Source: Ophiothrix spiculata
Lineage: Eukaryota; Echinodermata; Ophiuroidea; Amphilepidida; Ophiotrichidae
Direction: 5' to 3' (one strand)
Assembly: GCA_000969725.1 (NCBI GenBank)
Contig: JXSR01S002479.1
DNA: 20,059 nt
Part shown: piece by piece, positions 1-8,671 of the stretch
How the letters are laid out: every line of letters starts with the position of its first letter
How positions within the stretch are numbered: position 1 is the first letter of the stretch
Notes under the pieces: model-generated
Databases searched by the model: none
What the model was told of the DNA's origin: nothing
What the model saw: only the letters and a program-made list of their open reading frames with translations
Position numbers and translations under genes: made by a program

Positions 1-330
1 ATTCCTGAATTTGCGATGAAAATGCACGTTCAATTGTTTTCGCTAGAAATTTAAGGTTTGCAACTGGTCTGTAGTTTTTCAAATTCTCGGAGTCCAAGGA
101 TGGTTTTTTAATGAGAGGTGTAATAAGTGCAGTTTTGAGGGAATCCGGAAAATGTCCATTTCGAAAAGATATATTTATTATTTGTGTTATGATTGGGACA
201 AGTTCATCTGAGCATTTCTTAAGAAGCCATGTAGGAATTGGATCCAGGTTGCAGGAGGTTGAAGGAGATTTCATTATTATTTTTCTAACAGAATCTTCAG
301 ACATAGGTTTTATTATTGAATGTTTGCCTT
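1..330 (-). mobile_element. LINE (CR1/L2-like) reverse transcriptase fragment
   Basis: The minus strand is open through this stretch and reads as the N-terminal part of a non-LTR retrotransposon reverse transcriptase. It shows LDPIPTWLLKKC, then FPDSLKTALITPLIKK, then NYRPVANLKFLAKTIE, in the order expected before the catalytic palm. The catalytic FADD region would lie to the left, outside the window. Coding similarity fades at about 330-350, so the element is probably 5'-truncated there, which is usual for LINEs. The clade is assigned only from these motifs and could be another Jockey-superfamily clade. Confidence 0.85.
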
Positions 331-514
331 GAATCAAAAATAAAGTAAGATAATAAAATTTTAACTTCGGTATACAATGTTATATTTCAAGGAATTGAAA
401 GTAATAAATGACGCCACGAGACCACAAAACAATCATCAAATATGAATGACATGGAATCATAATGATAAAAGACATTGATGAGAGATGAAAGTACAGCTAG
501 CACCAATAGAAATT

Positions 515-779
515 CGTCATGTGAGTGCAAGAAAGTCGTATTTGCAATTGCTGCCATATGTGATTTTTATTTAGCATCTTGTTGCTTGAATGTGAAAAAC
601 TCTCAAAATTTCCCTGCCATATGTCAGTGGTTCTTGAAATGGTTATTTAAGGGGACACAGTCACCTGAAGAACCATTTAAAGAGCCACTGACTCAAGACT
701 TGACATCCTACAGTGTGCAATTTAATTTTTTGTCAAATGGCAGCTATTGCAGATACGACTTTCTTGCACTCACATGTTG
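515..779. mobile_element. MITE family A, copy 1
   Basis: The ends form a terminal inverted repeat: the left end CGTCATGTGAGTGCAAGAAA matches the reverse complement of 763-779 and beyond. The 4-bp AATT at 511-514 and 780-783 is a likely target-site duplication. An internal inverted repeat (about 624-653 against 661-692, with GGTTCTTGAAATGG on one arm) forms a central hairpin. It has the same 265-bp length as the copy at 5551-5815. The superfamily is uncertain because 4-bp AT-rich duplications fit several groups (Sola, Chapaev, Ginger). An open frame through it is not a gene. Confidence 0.8.
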
Positions 780-1064
780 AATTAACCATATAAAACGAAT
801 AAGGAGAGCAGTATTCAAAGAAACCTCCCAGGTCAACTTCCTTAGGCAGTTATGACGCCAAGCAAAACTAACACGAACATTATAGGATGATTTAACATTC
901 GTCTTTCCAATAGATTTGATGGATTGATTGGCTACAGTCCTTGTTGACATAAGCAAGAATTCGCTTTTTTCGGCCAATCTCCAGATCTATGTAGCAAGAC
1001 ATACTTCATACTTTGCTCTAATCATATCCATAAATTTCAAACTATACATTTATATAGCGCACAA

Positions 1065-1470
1065 TATGTTTTGATTCATATTTATATATGGTCTTTCAGC
1101 AACACCAACAGGTCAGTTACTGTGAGCCCATGTTAACATGTACGTTATATTCTTTCTAAATCAGAGTACCAAATCAAAGTACTATGTATTTTTCAAAATA
1201 TAGAGTTAAATCTAAGACAACAAGAAATATATACAATTAGAAAGATTGGCTTGGGTTGAAATATTAAGACTATGTTTTGATTCATATATGATCTTTCAGC
1301 AACACCAACAGGTCTGTTATTGTGAACCCATGTTAAAAAGTATGTTATATTCTTTCTAAATCAGAGTACTAAATCAAAGTACTATGAATATTTCAAATAT
1401 AGAGTTACATCTAAGACAACAAGAAGATTATCATATACAAATAGAAAGATTGGGTTGAGTTGAAATATTA
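1065..1470. repeat. Tandem duplication of about 0.2 kb
   Basis: Two direct copies, about 1065-1270 and 1271-1470, align along their whole length with a few small indels and scattered substitutions. Shared landmarks are TATGTTTTGATTCATA, CTTTCAGCAACACCAACAGG, TTCTTTCTAAATCAGAGTAC and TCTAAGACAACAAGAA. Each copy contains a possible 12-nt microexon (see findings). The Harbinger-like element follows directly at the end of the second copy. Confidence 0.9.
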
Positions 1471-1700
1471 GGCCAAAAAAAGTTTTTTGGTTGTCCTCCA
1501 CTGCCCGCATCTATTTTTCGAAACTGGAAAAAAATTATTTACTGTACAAAAGTATATCGCACCTAATTTTCAGATTTCCAATTTTTTTTTTATTTCTTTG
1601 GTAATTTTGATATTTTGAAAATATTGTTTTGAACATGTTGTTTTAATTTTGTTTACATTTTAATACTGTTATTAAACCTGTGTAAAGAGATTTTTCAGTA

Positions 1701-2322
1701 CACTCTTAGAAGGCCGGGATCAAATATACGAGTAGTTTTCCGGATCATTTTATTTTGATCCTTTAAGGATCACTTTTGATCCTTTTTCGGATCAATATAT
1801 ACAAATGGATCAAATTCACTAGGATCATTTTTGATCCGGTTTTAGGATCATTTTATTTAGATCCTTTTTGATTACAATATAAAAGTTTTGATCCTTATTT
1901 CTGGATTACTTTGATACGGAAAGGATGAGCTCATATTTGATACCGCGTTTGGATCTAACGTGATCTTTTGTTTCATATTTGAGTACATACACCCCATATC
2001 CACTACATAGCTGGGAATGTATACAATGGTATAAATACGATGATTTCACCACACTTGACAGCTGAGTGTCCCGTGGCCGAATGGTTAGAGCGTTGGTCTC
2101 GTAATTACATGATGTACATGCGGCGTGGGTTTAAACCCTGCTAGGGTCACTTCAGTGTGATGTTTTTGGGCAGATCTTTTTTATAAGAAATATTTGATCC
2201 TTTTTTCGGATCAAGAAATGTGATCCTTATTTTTGGATCACTTTGATCCTTAAAGGGTAAGCTCATATTTGATACCTAAAAAGGATCAAAATCTCATATT
2301 CGATCCTTCCTTTCTAAGAGTG
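1701..2322. mobile_element. Nested TA-flanked, GATC-rich TIR element
   Basis: The ends CACTCTTAGAA and TTTCTAAGAGTG are inverted and flanked by TA (1699-1700 and 2323-2324). The TIR continues into GGATCAAATAT-type sequence. Internally GGATCA and TGATCC recur many times at about 1715-1910 and 2185-2315, making short palindromes in both halves. A tRNA-like stretch lies near the middle right. The TA duplication suggests Tc1/mariner-type mobilisation, but no transposase is present. Confidence 0.75.
2066..2150 (+). pseudogene. tRNA-like sequence (class II, Ser/Leu-like), probably a tRNA relic
   Basis: GTGTCCC at 2066-2072 can pair with GGGTCAC at 2144-2150 with one mismatch as an acceptor stem, giving 85 nt, the length of a long-variable-arm tRNA. 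TGGCCGAATGG resembles an A box. The T-arm reads GGGTTTAAACCC rather than a good GGTTCGANTCC B box, and the anticodon arm pairs poorly. It sits inside a transposon, so a captured or SINE-derived relic is more likely than a working tRNA gene. Confidence 0.5.
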
Positions 2323-2459
2323 TACAGTAGACTTATTTGCATCTTTATTGAGGTCATAATTTGGTGTAGCTTTGACTTACATTTGAAAAAAAAATCCGCC
2401 CGCCCGCACTTGCTCAAAAAAAGTTGTGGAGGACAACCAAACAATATATATTTTTGGCC

Positions 2460-3399
2460 TTAACAAAATAAAGACCATTATTTTCTAAGTGTAACTATTT
2501 TGCTTTCAAGACAAAAAAATACACCCTCTGCAATTATTATTACAAACCGAGTTGACGTCAATGAATCCAATTTTTGATAATTACAACTTGGTTTTACGGC
2601 GCAGAAAGTAGTGCCACGTGAACACTAACTATTTGTTTTTTAGTAAAACATTCCAATGAATTGTGAGATGAGCTACTTCCCGACTTATATCCACGACAGA
2701 CAACTTGCCTGCCTCTAGGTGGTCATCTGTCTAGTACAGACCTTCCTTTGATAAAAACAAGTCTAAAATCGAAATAAATAATTGAATAAATTGTTCAAGT
2801 TCAAATTTAATTGTGGATAATTATCAGGTCCATTGTCCAAACCGGATTTATGGTTTACCACGTCCATAATACAAATTATTTATGTTTAGATGTTAATATA
2901 ATTAAAATACAACTGGAATTAACTTCATGTGATGATGTAGATCCGTTCAGATGTTCCTTAAAATACAGAATTTCTTTCAGGTATGACGGATTTAATTTTA
3001 AATTTTTAAAATTTAAATATAAAACTCAATATTCCCGACACAAAATCAAGAGAGTTGCTTAAAGGGAAGTGTAGTGATGCCAATTTGGCTAACATAAAAT
3101 GCTGGAAATAGTAAGAAATAGTAAGACACAAAGACCTAAGTGATTGCAATTATTGTAAACTTCAAATGAAAAGTTAAATAAGTTGTATCCCAATGCAAGT
3201 TGATGTCAAAGTGATGTCGTTTGTAAGTTATCGTTTCAGTAATATAGGAACAAAATTAATTTGAGAATGAATTGTCAAAGCAGGTTTCTAAAACAAGATT
3301 TTGAATTGCCATATACCACAACACCGTACATATTTTACCAATCTATACATGATATTGCATGCTATGTACTTGCATCTTGTGTTTGTTGCATGTTTCTAG
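2460..3399. other. AT-rich intronic or upstream DNA, no recognised feature
   Basis: The stretch is AT-rich with short palindromic AT runs near 2990-3020. Open frames here (for example 2811-3062) are AT-biased and have no family character. The only functional signal is the pyrimidine tract and AG before the EGF exon at 3400. Confidence 0.6.
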
Positions 3400-3522
3400 A
3401 TGAAAGAGAGACGGACAAATGTGAAAGCTCGCCTTGCATGAATGGTGCTACATGTGCGTCGCTGGATACTGCATATGAATGCACGTGTACTGATGAATGG
3501 TCAGGAACCAACTGCGACACAG
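3400..3522 (+). CDS. Exon encoding an EGF-like domain (first visible exon)
   Basis: The acceptor is TTTCTAG just before 3400 and the donor is GTATGT at 3523. The 123-nt exon is phase 1-1 and gives 41 residues, the first completed by a G from the upstream exon. Six cysteines at residues 8, 13, 19, 28, 30 and 39 have EGF spacing, with C-MNGAT-C and a WSGTNC ending. CESSPC matches the O-glucosylation consensus CxSxPC, and CMNGATC matches the O-fucosylation consensus C-x4-T-C. The DxDE calcium-binding start is missing (TDK precedes the first Cys) and the Asp/Asn after the third Cys is Ser-Leu, so this domain probably does not bind calcium. The reading frame stays open upstream of the acceptor, but that part has no EGF character and reads as intron. 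A TA-flanked MITE starts 30 nt after the exon end. Confidence 0.9.
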
Positions 3523-3551
3523 GTATGTTTATCCGGTCCTGTCAGGTCATA

Positions 3552-3974
3552 TGTGACCGTCCACCCCAAAACAGCAGTAAATGCCAGCTCTTGTCATTTT
3601 CACCTTTTAATTATTTGCAAAGACCATGCTTTAAGGATTAAAATGACACCTTAATGAACTTCACACGATTTCCAGAAGTCAAGTTATGGTCCATCAAAGG
3701 TTGTCAGAGAGTAAAATGTATAACTGAGATAAACGCGTTCAAAGATTAGTAAGCCCTATATTTTCTGTTGATTGTCTTAAGAATTTGCCAATTTATTTCA
3801 CATTTCCTATCACTTTATTGAAATGAAACTTTGCTGGTGTTTTGTAGTAAGCATTAAGATTGTGAATCTGTCAAAAAATCAATTTCGGCAAATTATGACC
3901 TTGACATGTATTTTCATCTCTAGCGCAAAATGAAGTTTCTGGCATTTACTGCTCATACGGGCTGGAAGGTCACA
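3552..3974. mobile_element. TA-flanked MITE after the first EGF exon
   Basis: The left end TGTGACCGTCCACCCC is matched by the reverse complement of the right end (TGTGACCTTCCAGCCC), and both arms continue into GCAGTAAATGCCAG. TA flanks both ends (3550-3551 and 3975-3976). The total is 423 bp with no coding capacity, consistent with a mariner-type MITE. Confidence 0.8.
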
Positions 3975-4222
3975 TATTGGAACAAGCAACATCCGATTAC
4001 TACAGTATTGTCTATTGTTTTTATAGACATTGTTTAGCATTAGTCCTTTACATCAACTCTATGACTCGTTCTGAATGAATCAAATCGCTTTCCTGACATT
4101 GCGACCATTTTCCACGATTGATGACAATCCATTGTGATCCTGTCACTCAAATTCTTTGAAAGACTTCGCGTGTGCTTCCAGGATGTTACCGGAAGCAGCG
4201 GTATCATTTACCGTTCAGTACA

Positions 4223-4278
4223 CCGGTCGGACTCCGATCGGTGTCCGGTCGGACATCGGCCGGTGTCCGATCGGTGTC
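4223..4278. repeat. GC-rich 22-bp tandem repeat, 2.5 copies
   Basis: Units at 4223-4244 and 4245-4266 both begin CCGGTCGGAC and end CGGTGT, followed by a partial unit to 4278. Each unit is itself partly palindromic (CCGGTCGGA against TCCGATCGG), and CpG is dense against an AT-rich background. Confidence 0.85.
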
Positions 4279-4306
4279 TGCTGGTATGACGCCGTAAACA
4301 CATCGT

Positions 4307-4323
4307 AACCTTGCCGCAAGGTT
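4307..4323. repeat. Short perfect hairpin
   Basis: AACCTTG and CAAGGTT flank a CCG loop, giving a 7-bp perfect stem. It is about 30 bp from the GC-rich tandem repeat. No T-run or other signal suggests a specific function. Confidence 0.6.
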
Positions 4324-5417
4324 ATGTGACCAGGGTATCCGTCTACTACATACTATGCACTGAAACATTTTATGACTTGACTTCCAAAAACGATTCCGTT
4401 GGTAGCTGCCTCCCAGTCATTTTTGACATTTGGAAGCATGACCATTTTAGAATACAAACAAACAAAAAATAAGAAAAAGATGATATGCAACTTTTATTGG
4501 TATGGCTTAGGCTGAACTTTTAGTACCCGATGACGGTACGTGATTAACAACATCAAAGGGTGGGTAAACTTAATCAGCTACCTTATTTGGTTGAAACGTC
4601 CCTGAAGATAGAACATATCATGCTGTATCTTGTCCGATGTTCTTTATGCCCTTCCGAAAATTTGTCAAAATCATGATGAATATCCAAGGGGTAGGTGTGA
4701 TGTCAAGATAGCTTCCGATTCAACGTGTTCAAAATGAAAGAATGAGCCCGCAAAAGATGTTTTCCTATGGAAATTCCTTTGATGCTAAACTGACAGGTTC
4801 TTATCTGTAGGGCTTCCTCTCAGACGGTCGGATGTTGTACACATTACTGCTCTTTGTATCTATTATGTCTTACAGTCAATTTTGATAACAACACATCGCA
4901 TTATGAGTAAAAACTCAAGCGCATATTTCTTGTGAATATCAGTAAATATTGTAAGCTTTACCCCGTAATTGTTGTATTAATCTAATCTTCTTGCTTGAAG
5001 TAAATATGCATGAAGATATAAAATAGATATTTGTTGCATCTTGGAACTTAAGGATCCTGTCATTTGACTGAATCATCATTTTGACAAAACCTAGTATCTA
5101 ATCGCATAAAAAGAAGCATTTTTACATGTATAAAGAAAAACGTTTTGTTTTTGTTTTGGATTTCATCAGACCAAACAATAAAAAGAAAACAAAAGCCCAA
5201 ATTTGTAAATCAGTAGAACGTTTTTTAAAGATGTTGCCTGTTTTCAAACGATTATTTATGTAGTTTTTACTGGATTTCCTAAAGTGAAATGTGACTACCT
5301 CTTGAAATCGAGACACCAGAATTGTTACAACATGAAATTACAAAATTGTTTTTTTAAAATTGTTGTTTTCACCCTAAATATATTGCTAACATTTTCTGTT
5401 TCTTTTCTTATGATCAG

Positions 5418-5534
5418 ATGTTGACGAATGTACTACACGTACCCCATGTCAGAATGGAGGAACGTGTTCGAACACAGAAGGCAGCTTTAATTGCACATGT
5501 CCTGAGAGTTGGCATGGGCGCAACTGTGAAACAG
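5418..5534 (+). CDS. Exon encoding a calcium-binding EGF-like domain
   Basis: The acceptor TGATCAG ends at 5417 and the donor GTAAAA starts at 5535. The exon is phase 1-1, 117 nt, 39 residues. It starts DVDEC, with cysteines at 5, 11, 17, 26, 28 and 37. The calcium-binding pattern is complete: DxDE before the first Cys, then CSN with Phe24 and Cys26, fitting the Cx(D/N)x4(F/Y)xC hydroxylation motif. CQNGGTC fits the O-fucose consensus. The first loop (CTTRTPC) is one residue too long for the O-glucose motif. Asn-Cys-Thr at 25-27 is a possible but poor N-glycosylation site. In the family, such domains stiffen arrays of EGF modules by binding calcium at the interdomain junction. A 265-bp hairpin-forming MITE starts only 17 nt after the exon end. 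The same open frame runs on into that MITE, but this is read-through by chance. Confidence 0.92.
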
Positions 5535-5550
5535 GTAAAAAGGCATATTT

Positions 5551-5815
5551 CGTCATATGAGTGCAAGAAAGTCGTATCTGCAATGGCTGCCCTAAGTTAT
5601 ATTCATTTTACACCTTGTCACAAGAATCTGAAAAATCCCTCAAAATGTCCCCGTCTTATGTCACTGGTTCTTGAAATGGTTCTTCAGGTAACACCGTCAC
5701 CTGAAGAACCATTTCAAGAACCACTGACCAAAGACCTGAGGTCATGCAGTGTTCAATCCAAATTTATGACATAAGGCAGCTATTGTAGATGCGACTTTCT
5801 TGCACTCACATGACG
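5551..5815. mobile_element. MITE family A, copy 2, 17 nt after a splice donor
   Basis: This is a second 265-bp copy of the family at 515-779. The TIR begins CGTCATATGAGTGCAAG and ends CTTGCACTCACATGACG, flanked by ATTT at 5547-5550 and 5816-5819 as a probable 4-bp target duplication. The central hairpin is nearly perfect: about 5667-5696 pairs with 5700-5730 (GGTTCTTGAAATGGTTCTTC on the left arm), separated by a short loop. The region between TIR and central hairpin is not complementary. It lies just inside the intron after the cbEGF exon. Confidence 0.85.
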
Positions 5816-5833
5816 ATTTTTTATCATCTAAAT

Positions 5834-6003
5834 ACCAGGTGTCCCAAAATGGTTACATGCAGGAAAATTATAGTCCTATGTAAAAGGTATAGCAGTTGGA
5901 GAAATTAAAAATATAGTACCAGGAGTCTCCAAAAATGGTTGCAGGTAATATTCGTTCGCAAAATATACAGCAGTTGGAGAATTTTAACCATGCAAAAATA
6001 ATA
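5834..6003 (+). repeat. Two tandem copies of a dispersed repeat (CCAGGTGTCCCAAAA family)
   Basis: ACCAGGTGTCCCAAAATGG at 5834 and a diverged copy starting ACCAGGAGTCTCCAAAAATG at 5918 are 84 bp apart. Both continue to AGCAGTTGGAGAA about 60 bp later. A third copy in the same orientation begins at 19201. This is probably the end sequence of a DNA transposon present in several fragments. Confidence 0.7.
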
Positions 6004-6389
6004 AATATGGACCCCACCCTTGTGCAATAACGGTATTCTAAAACACCTTATGCACTTGATTGTTAATGTGCAAACATATCATATTGTACAAAATCAAGGT
6101 CTCCACATGCACAAAGTATAGATGATAGATTTTCTCACAAATCTAAACAAGTCTGCAGATTAAATTTTTAATCCTTAAACAAGTTTGAGTTTACTGTACC
6201 TGTTAAAGAATCGATGTCACCCTTGAGAAAATTAACATAGTTTAGTATCTTTTAACCCTCGCGACACAGCTTGATTGACGGTTTCAATATAAACAAATCA
6301 TTCCGGAATGAATGGAATGCGTCTTCAGTTTTCATAGTAGATATACTAGTGGACGATTCAACTATTATTTATGAAAAAAACATTAAAAA
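6004..6389. other. Intron sequence without recognised features
   Basis: This is AT-rich sequence with no exon-like cysteine pattern, no inverted repeat pair and no coding similarity that I can see. Confidence 0.5.
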
Positions 6390-6672
6390 CGTGTTGGAAT
6401 CTAGTGGAACAGAGCAGGACTCATGATCAGAAGGTTGTGAGTTCGAGCCCCGTTAGTGCATACGTGTTGTGAACATGGGCAAATCACTTTATCACACTTG
6501 CCTCGTCGACCCGAGCGTATTGGGGAGCTGTTTAGGGGGAATATCACAACCTAAGTGCTGATAGGTCTGCACCTTTGGTCACTGGCCGCCCTTATTATGG
6601 CGTAATAATAATGACCGGCGCTTTGTATCCAATGGAAAAGGCGCAATATAAATGCCGGAATTATATAAAGAA
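6390..6672 (+). mobile_element. tRNA-derived SINE
   Basis: The head has a tRNA-like promoter: CTAGTGGAACAGAGC as A box and GAGTTCGAGCCCC as B box, about 33 bp apart, with GACTCATGATC between them where an anticodon arm would lie. The body contains GGGCAAATCACTTTA and CCTCGTCGACCCGAG, and the tail AAGGCGCAATATAAATGC resembles 3' ends shared by SINEs and partner LINEs in marine invertebrates. The orientation is +. Confidence 0.8.
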
Positions 6673-7079
6673 TTCTATACACACACAGTAGAAAATTGGA
6701 AAAGTTGCACATAAAAAATACACTAAATGAGCACCCTATATTATTTTGTTGAATTTTAAGTAAATGCGTTTATGAAATACGTATCTGTCTTTGTCTCTCA
6801 AAAACTAATAATTCTGTAGAAATAAAATTGCAAAGGTAACTAGAAGAGATTGATAATATGATTGTTTTAAAGGTATGTTTGCTCTAACTGCTATGGTTTT
6901 TGCAAATGATTATTTTTCTGTATGTAACCATTTTTCGAACACTTTTCACTTTTTCAGTTTAATTCAGATTATATTCAAAATTACTATCATTTTTGAGGTG
7001 ATCTTTCCGAAATTGGCAATGGCAAGATGTACTTTTTCATGTCGCTTTTGCGCAAAGTCAAAATCCTTAGCGGGACAAC
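6673..7079. other. Intron sequence without recognised features
   Basis: AT-rich. A short cysteine-containing stretch near 6872-6905 (reading VCSNCYGFCK) ends in a stop and lacks EGF or ShKT spacing, so it is not called. Confidence 0.5.
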
Positions 7080-7666
7080 AAAAGTTATACATTTGATGAT
7101 TAAAACTTCTACTGCACTCACCGGAATTATTTTTCCCAGATAATTTCAAGAACAAACTGGTCCCTTCATCAGTGGCTGGATGTTGTGAGGTGCTGAGATC
7201 CAGTGGCACTGAGATCCAGTGTTTATAGAAGTTGTTTCATAAGTGGTGTTTTTATTTGTAGATCTCAATAAATTATTATCAATTAGAGAGAGTCCATATC
7301 CTCTTGAAGTGTTACTCTTTGGGTGAGGGTCCTTCCTTATATGTATAGCCTCTCTAACTTTTCTGGTGTCAGTTCTGCTGTCCATTTCAAGGGTTTGAAC
7401 TCCTTCCGAATTGATTGATGTCCTGATTTGGCATGAGCTGAAACTTGGGTGTTAGCACCGGGAGCGTTTGATTTATGCTCCCGAAGTCTAAGTTTCAGTT
7501 TTCTTCCTGTTTCACCTATATAAACATACTGACAATCGATGTTATATAAAACACCTGACTTATCATCATCTTCAGTTGGATTTTTTGGGGCAACAAGATT
7601 TTGACGAAGAGTTTGTAGAGGCTTAATGGTTATCCCATACAGTTGAAAGTTAGAGAGGCTATGCAT
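7080..7666 (-). mobile_element. Penelope-like retroelement remnant with GIY-YIG endonuclease
   Basis: The minus strand carries the C-terminal end of a Penelope-like element: the KPLQTLRQNLVAPKN linker, GVLYNIDC followed by YVYIGETGRKLKLRLREH (the GIY-YIG nuclease core), then the tail with VREAIHIRKDPH and NNLLRSTNKN. The 3' region contains TGATGAAGG, as is usual downstream of such ORFs. The reverse transcriptase part is missing. It is a decayed fossil with at least one reading-frame break. Confidence 0.85.
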
Positions 7667-7812
7667 ATTAGGAAGGACACTCGTCCAAAGATCAACATTT
7701 CAAAAGGATATGAACTCTCTCCAATTTATAATTGTTTATTGAGATCTACAAGTAAAAACACCACTTCTGGAACAACTTCTAGAAACACTGGATCTCAGCA
7801 CCTCACAACATA
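7646..7812 (+). mobile_element. Inverted partial copy of the Penelope-like element tail
   Basis: The + strand here encodes a relative of the same tail (REAMHIRKDTRPK, then GYELSPIYNCLLRST) and matches the reverse complement of about 7185-7360 along its whole length with moderate divergence. It lies head-on against the minus-strand remnant. Penelope-like elements are known for partial tandem or inverted copies at their ends, so this may be original structure rather than a second insertion. Confidence 0.8.
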
Positions 7813-8554
7813 ACTTTTGTTATACACTACCGATATTAAAATGAAACAACCGGTATCTTAAAGTTCAATTCATGGGCTATAAAATGCAACCTTTACATAC
7901 TTTCTGATTATCCATTGAACCCACGAAAATTACACGCAAAGATTGTAGCATCAAAGATTGTAGTATGGTTACGAACGGATCAATTCGGTGGATGTGAAAA
8001 TATTGGTTCTTAGGCTTGTGTGATACAGTTGTTTGTATGTTATATTTTCTGTAACAAACGACTTGCTCTAACAAGAATTATACCATACTACATGATTGTC
8101 AAACACATGAGAATTCAAATAAGAAGCGTTTTGAAAAACTTAACTGCATGCAATGATAGTTGGAATCCAACAGTAAAGTTTGATTAAGTTTTACTAAGCA
8201 ACAATAATAATTTAAAAAAAGAACGAGATATTATGTGGATACTATAAGATTTGTGCACCCTGCGTATAGAATATAGGCTAGTTAACTAAAATGTAAGGAT
8301 TTAAAAGACACTTGCGTGCTGTGTCCTGGACTAAGTAACATGTGTTTGATGATTTGTTTGGTTGTTTTTGATATTTGAAAAAAACTGAAGGGTGTTATTT
8401 GATGTTTGAAAAAAAAGAAGCCAAACCAAGCTTTCTTCGTAACAAATATATAAATATTATTTTTCTGTCGTGTATGAATTGAATTAATGAATAATATGAA
8501 TTTCAGTGTGGCAATAGTTTTGAAATGTTAATAATACCTACACTCTTTTCCTAG
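7813..8554. other. Intron sequence without recognised features
   Basis: AT-rich. It contains a short direct repeat near 8365-8420 (TTTGATATTTGAAAAAAA and TTTGATGTTTGAAAAAAA). I see no exon or transposon ends. Confidence 0.5.
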
Positions 8555-8671
8555 CTTGTGAGGACTCCAACGAGAATTGTGATTTTTGGGCTGGTGTTGG
8601 GGAATGTATAGCCAATCCACGCTATATGGAGGACTACTGCAAGCTCAGTTGTGGTGTTTGTCAAACGTATG
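8555..8671 (+). CDS. Exon encoding ShKT domain 1
   Basis: The acceptor is TTTTCCTAG ending at 8554 and the donor is GTGAGT at 8672. The phase 1-1 exon gives 39 residues. Cysteines at 2, 9, 18, 29, 33 and 36 follow the ShKT pattern, with the usual CED start, a Trp at 12, GEC, NP and the SCGVC end. In ShK toxin the disulfides pair 1-6, 2-4 and 3-5, and this module should fold likewise. Cys3 and Cys4 are ten residues apart as in ShK, and Arg23-Tyr24 falls where ShK has its channel-blocking Lys-Tyr pair. Most animal ShKT domains are not toxins but accessory modules on secreted enzymes and matrix proteins, so channel activity is not assumed. The split first codon resolves to Ala when joined to the EGF exon at 5418-5534. 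Confidence 0.92.

Larger units (their letters stand above)
1471..2459. mobile_element. Harbinger-like non-autonomous DNA transposon
   Basis: The termini GGCCAAAAA and TTTTTGGCC are inverted, and an imperfect TIR continues inward through TTGGTTGTCCTCCAC on the left and its complement GTGGAGGACAACCAA on the right. Both sides are flanked by TTA (1468-1470 and 2460-2462), fitting the 3-bp TWA duplication of PIF/Harbinger elements. No transposase is present. Another TIR element is nested inside at 1701-2322. Family assignment rests only on the termini and the duplication length. Confidence 0.7.
3977..5417. other. Intron segment with a GC-rich repeat island
   Basis: Apart from the GC-rich repeat at 4223-4278 and the short hairpin at 4307-4323, I see nothing identifiable here. 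The segment from about 4440 to 5400 is AT-rich, with no convincing exon, TIR or coding similarity. Confidence 0.55.

Noticed and set aside
744-977. Minus-strand 77-residue open frame partly in the first MITE
   Set aside because: It overlaps the MITE terminal repeat and has no recognisable family.
2066-2150. Functional tRNA gene
   Set aside because: The B box is degenerate, stems have mismatches and it lies within a transposon, so it is listed as a relic only.
2811-3062. Open frame of 83 residues in AT-rich DNA
   Set aside because: Its composition follows the local base bias and no domain or splice context supports it.
3261-3399. Upstream extension of the first EGF exon frame to an ATG
   Set aside because: The sequence before 3400 has a clear acceptor and no signal-peptide-like or EGF character. 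The phase-1 start fits an internal exon.
5535-5774. Extension of the EGF frame into a 118-residue open frame
   Set aside because: The consensus-like donor at 5535 and the MITE directly after it show that the downstream part is intron.
6872-6905. Cys-rich stretch reading VCSNCYGFCK
   Set aside because: It ends in a stop straight away, lacks EGF or ShKT spacing and has no matching phase-1 splice sites.
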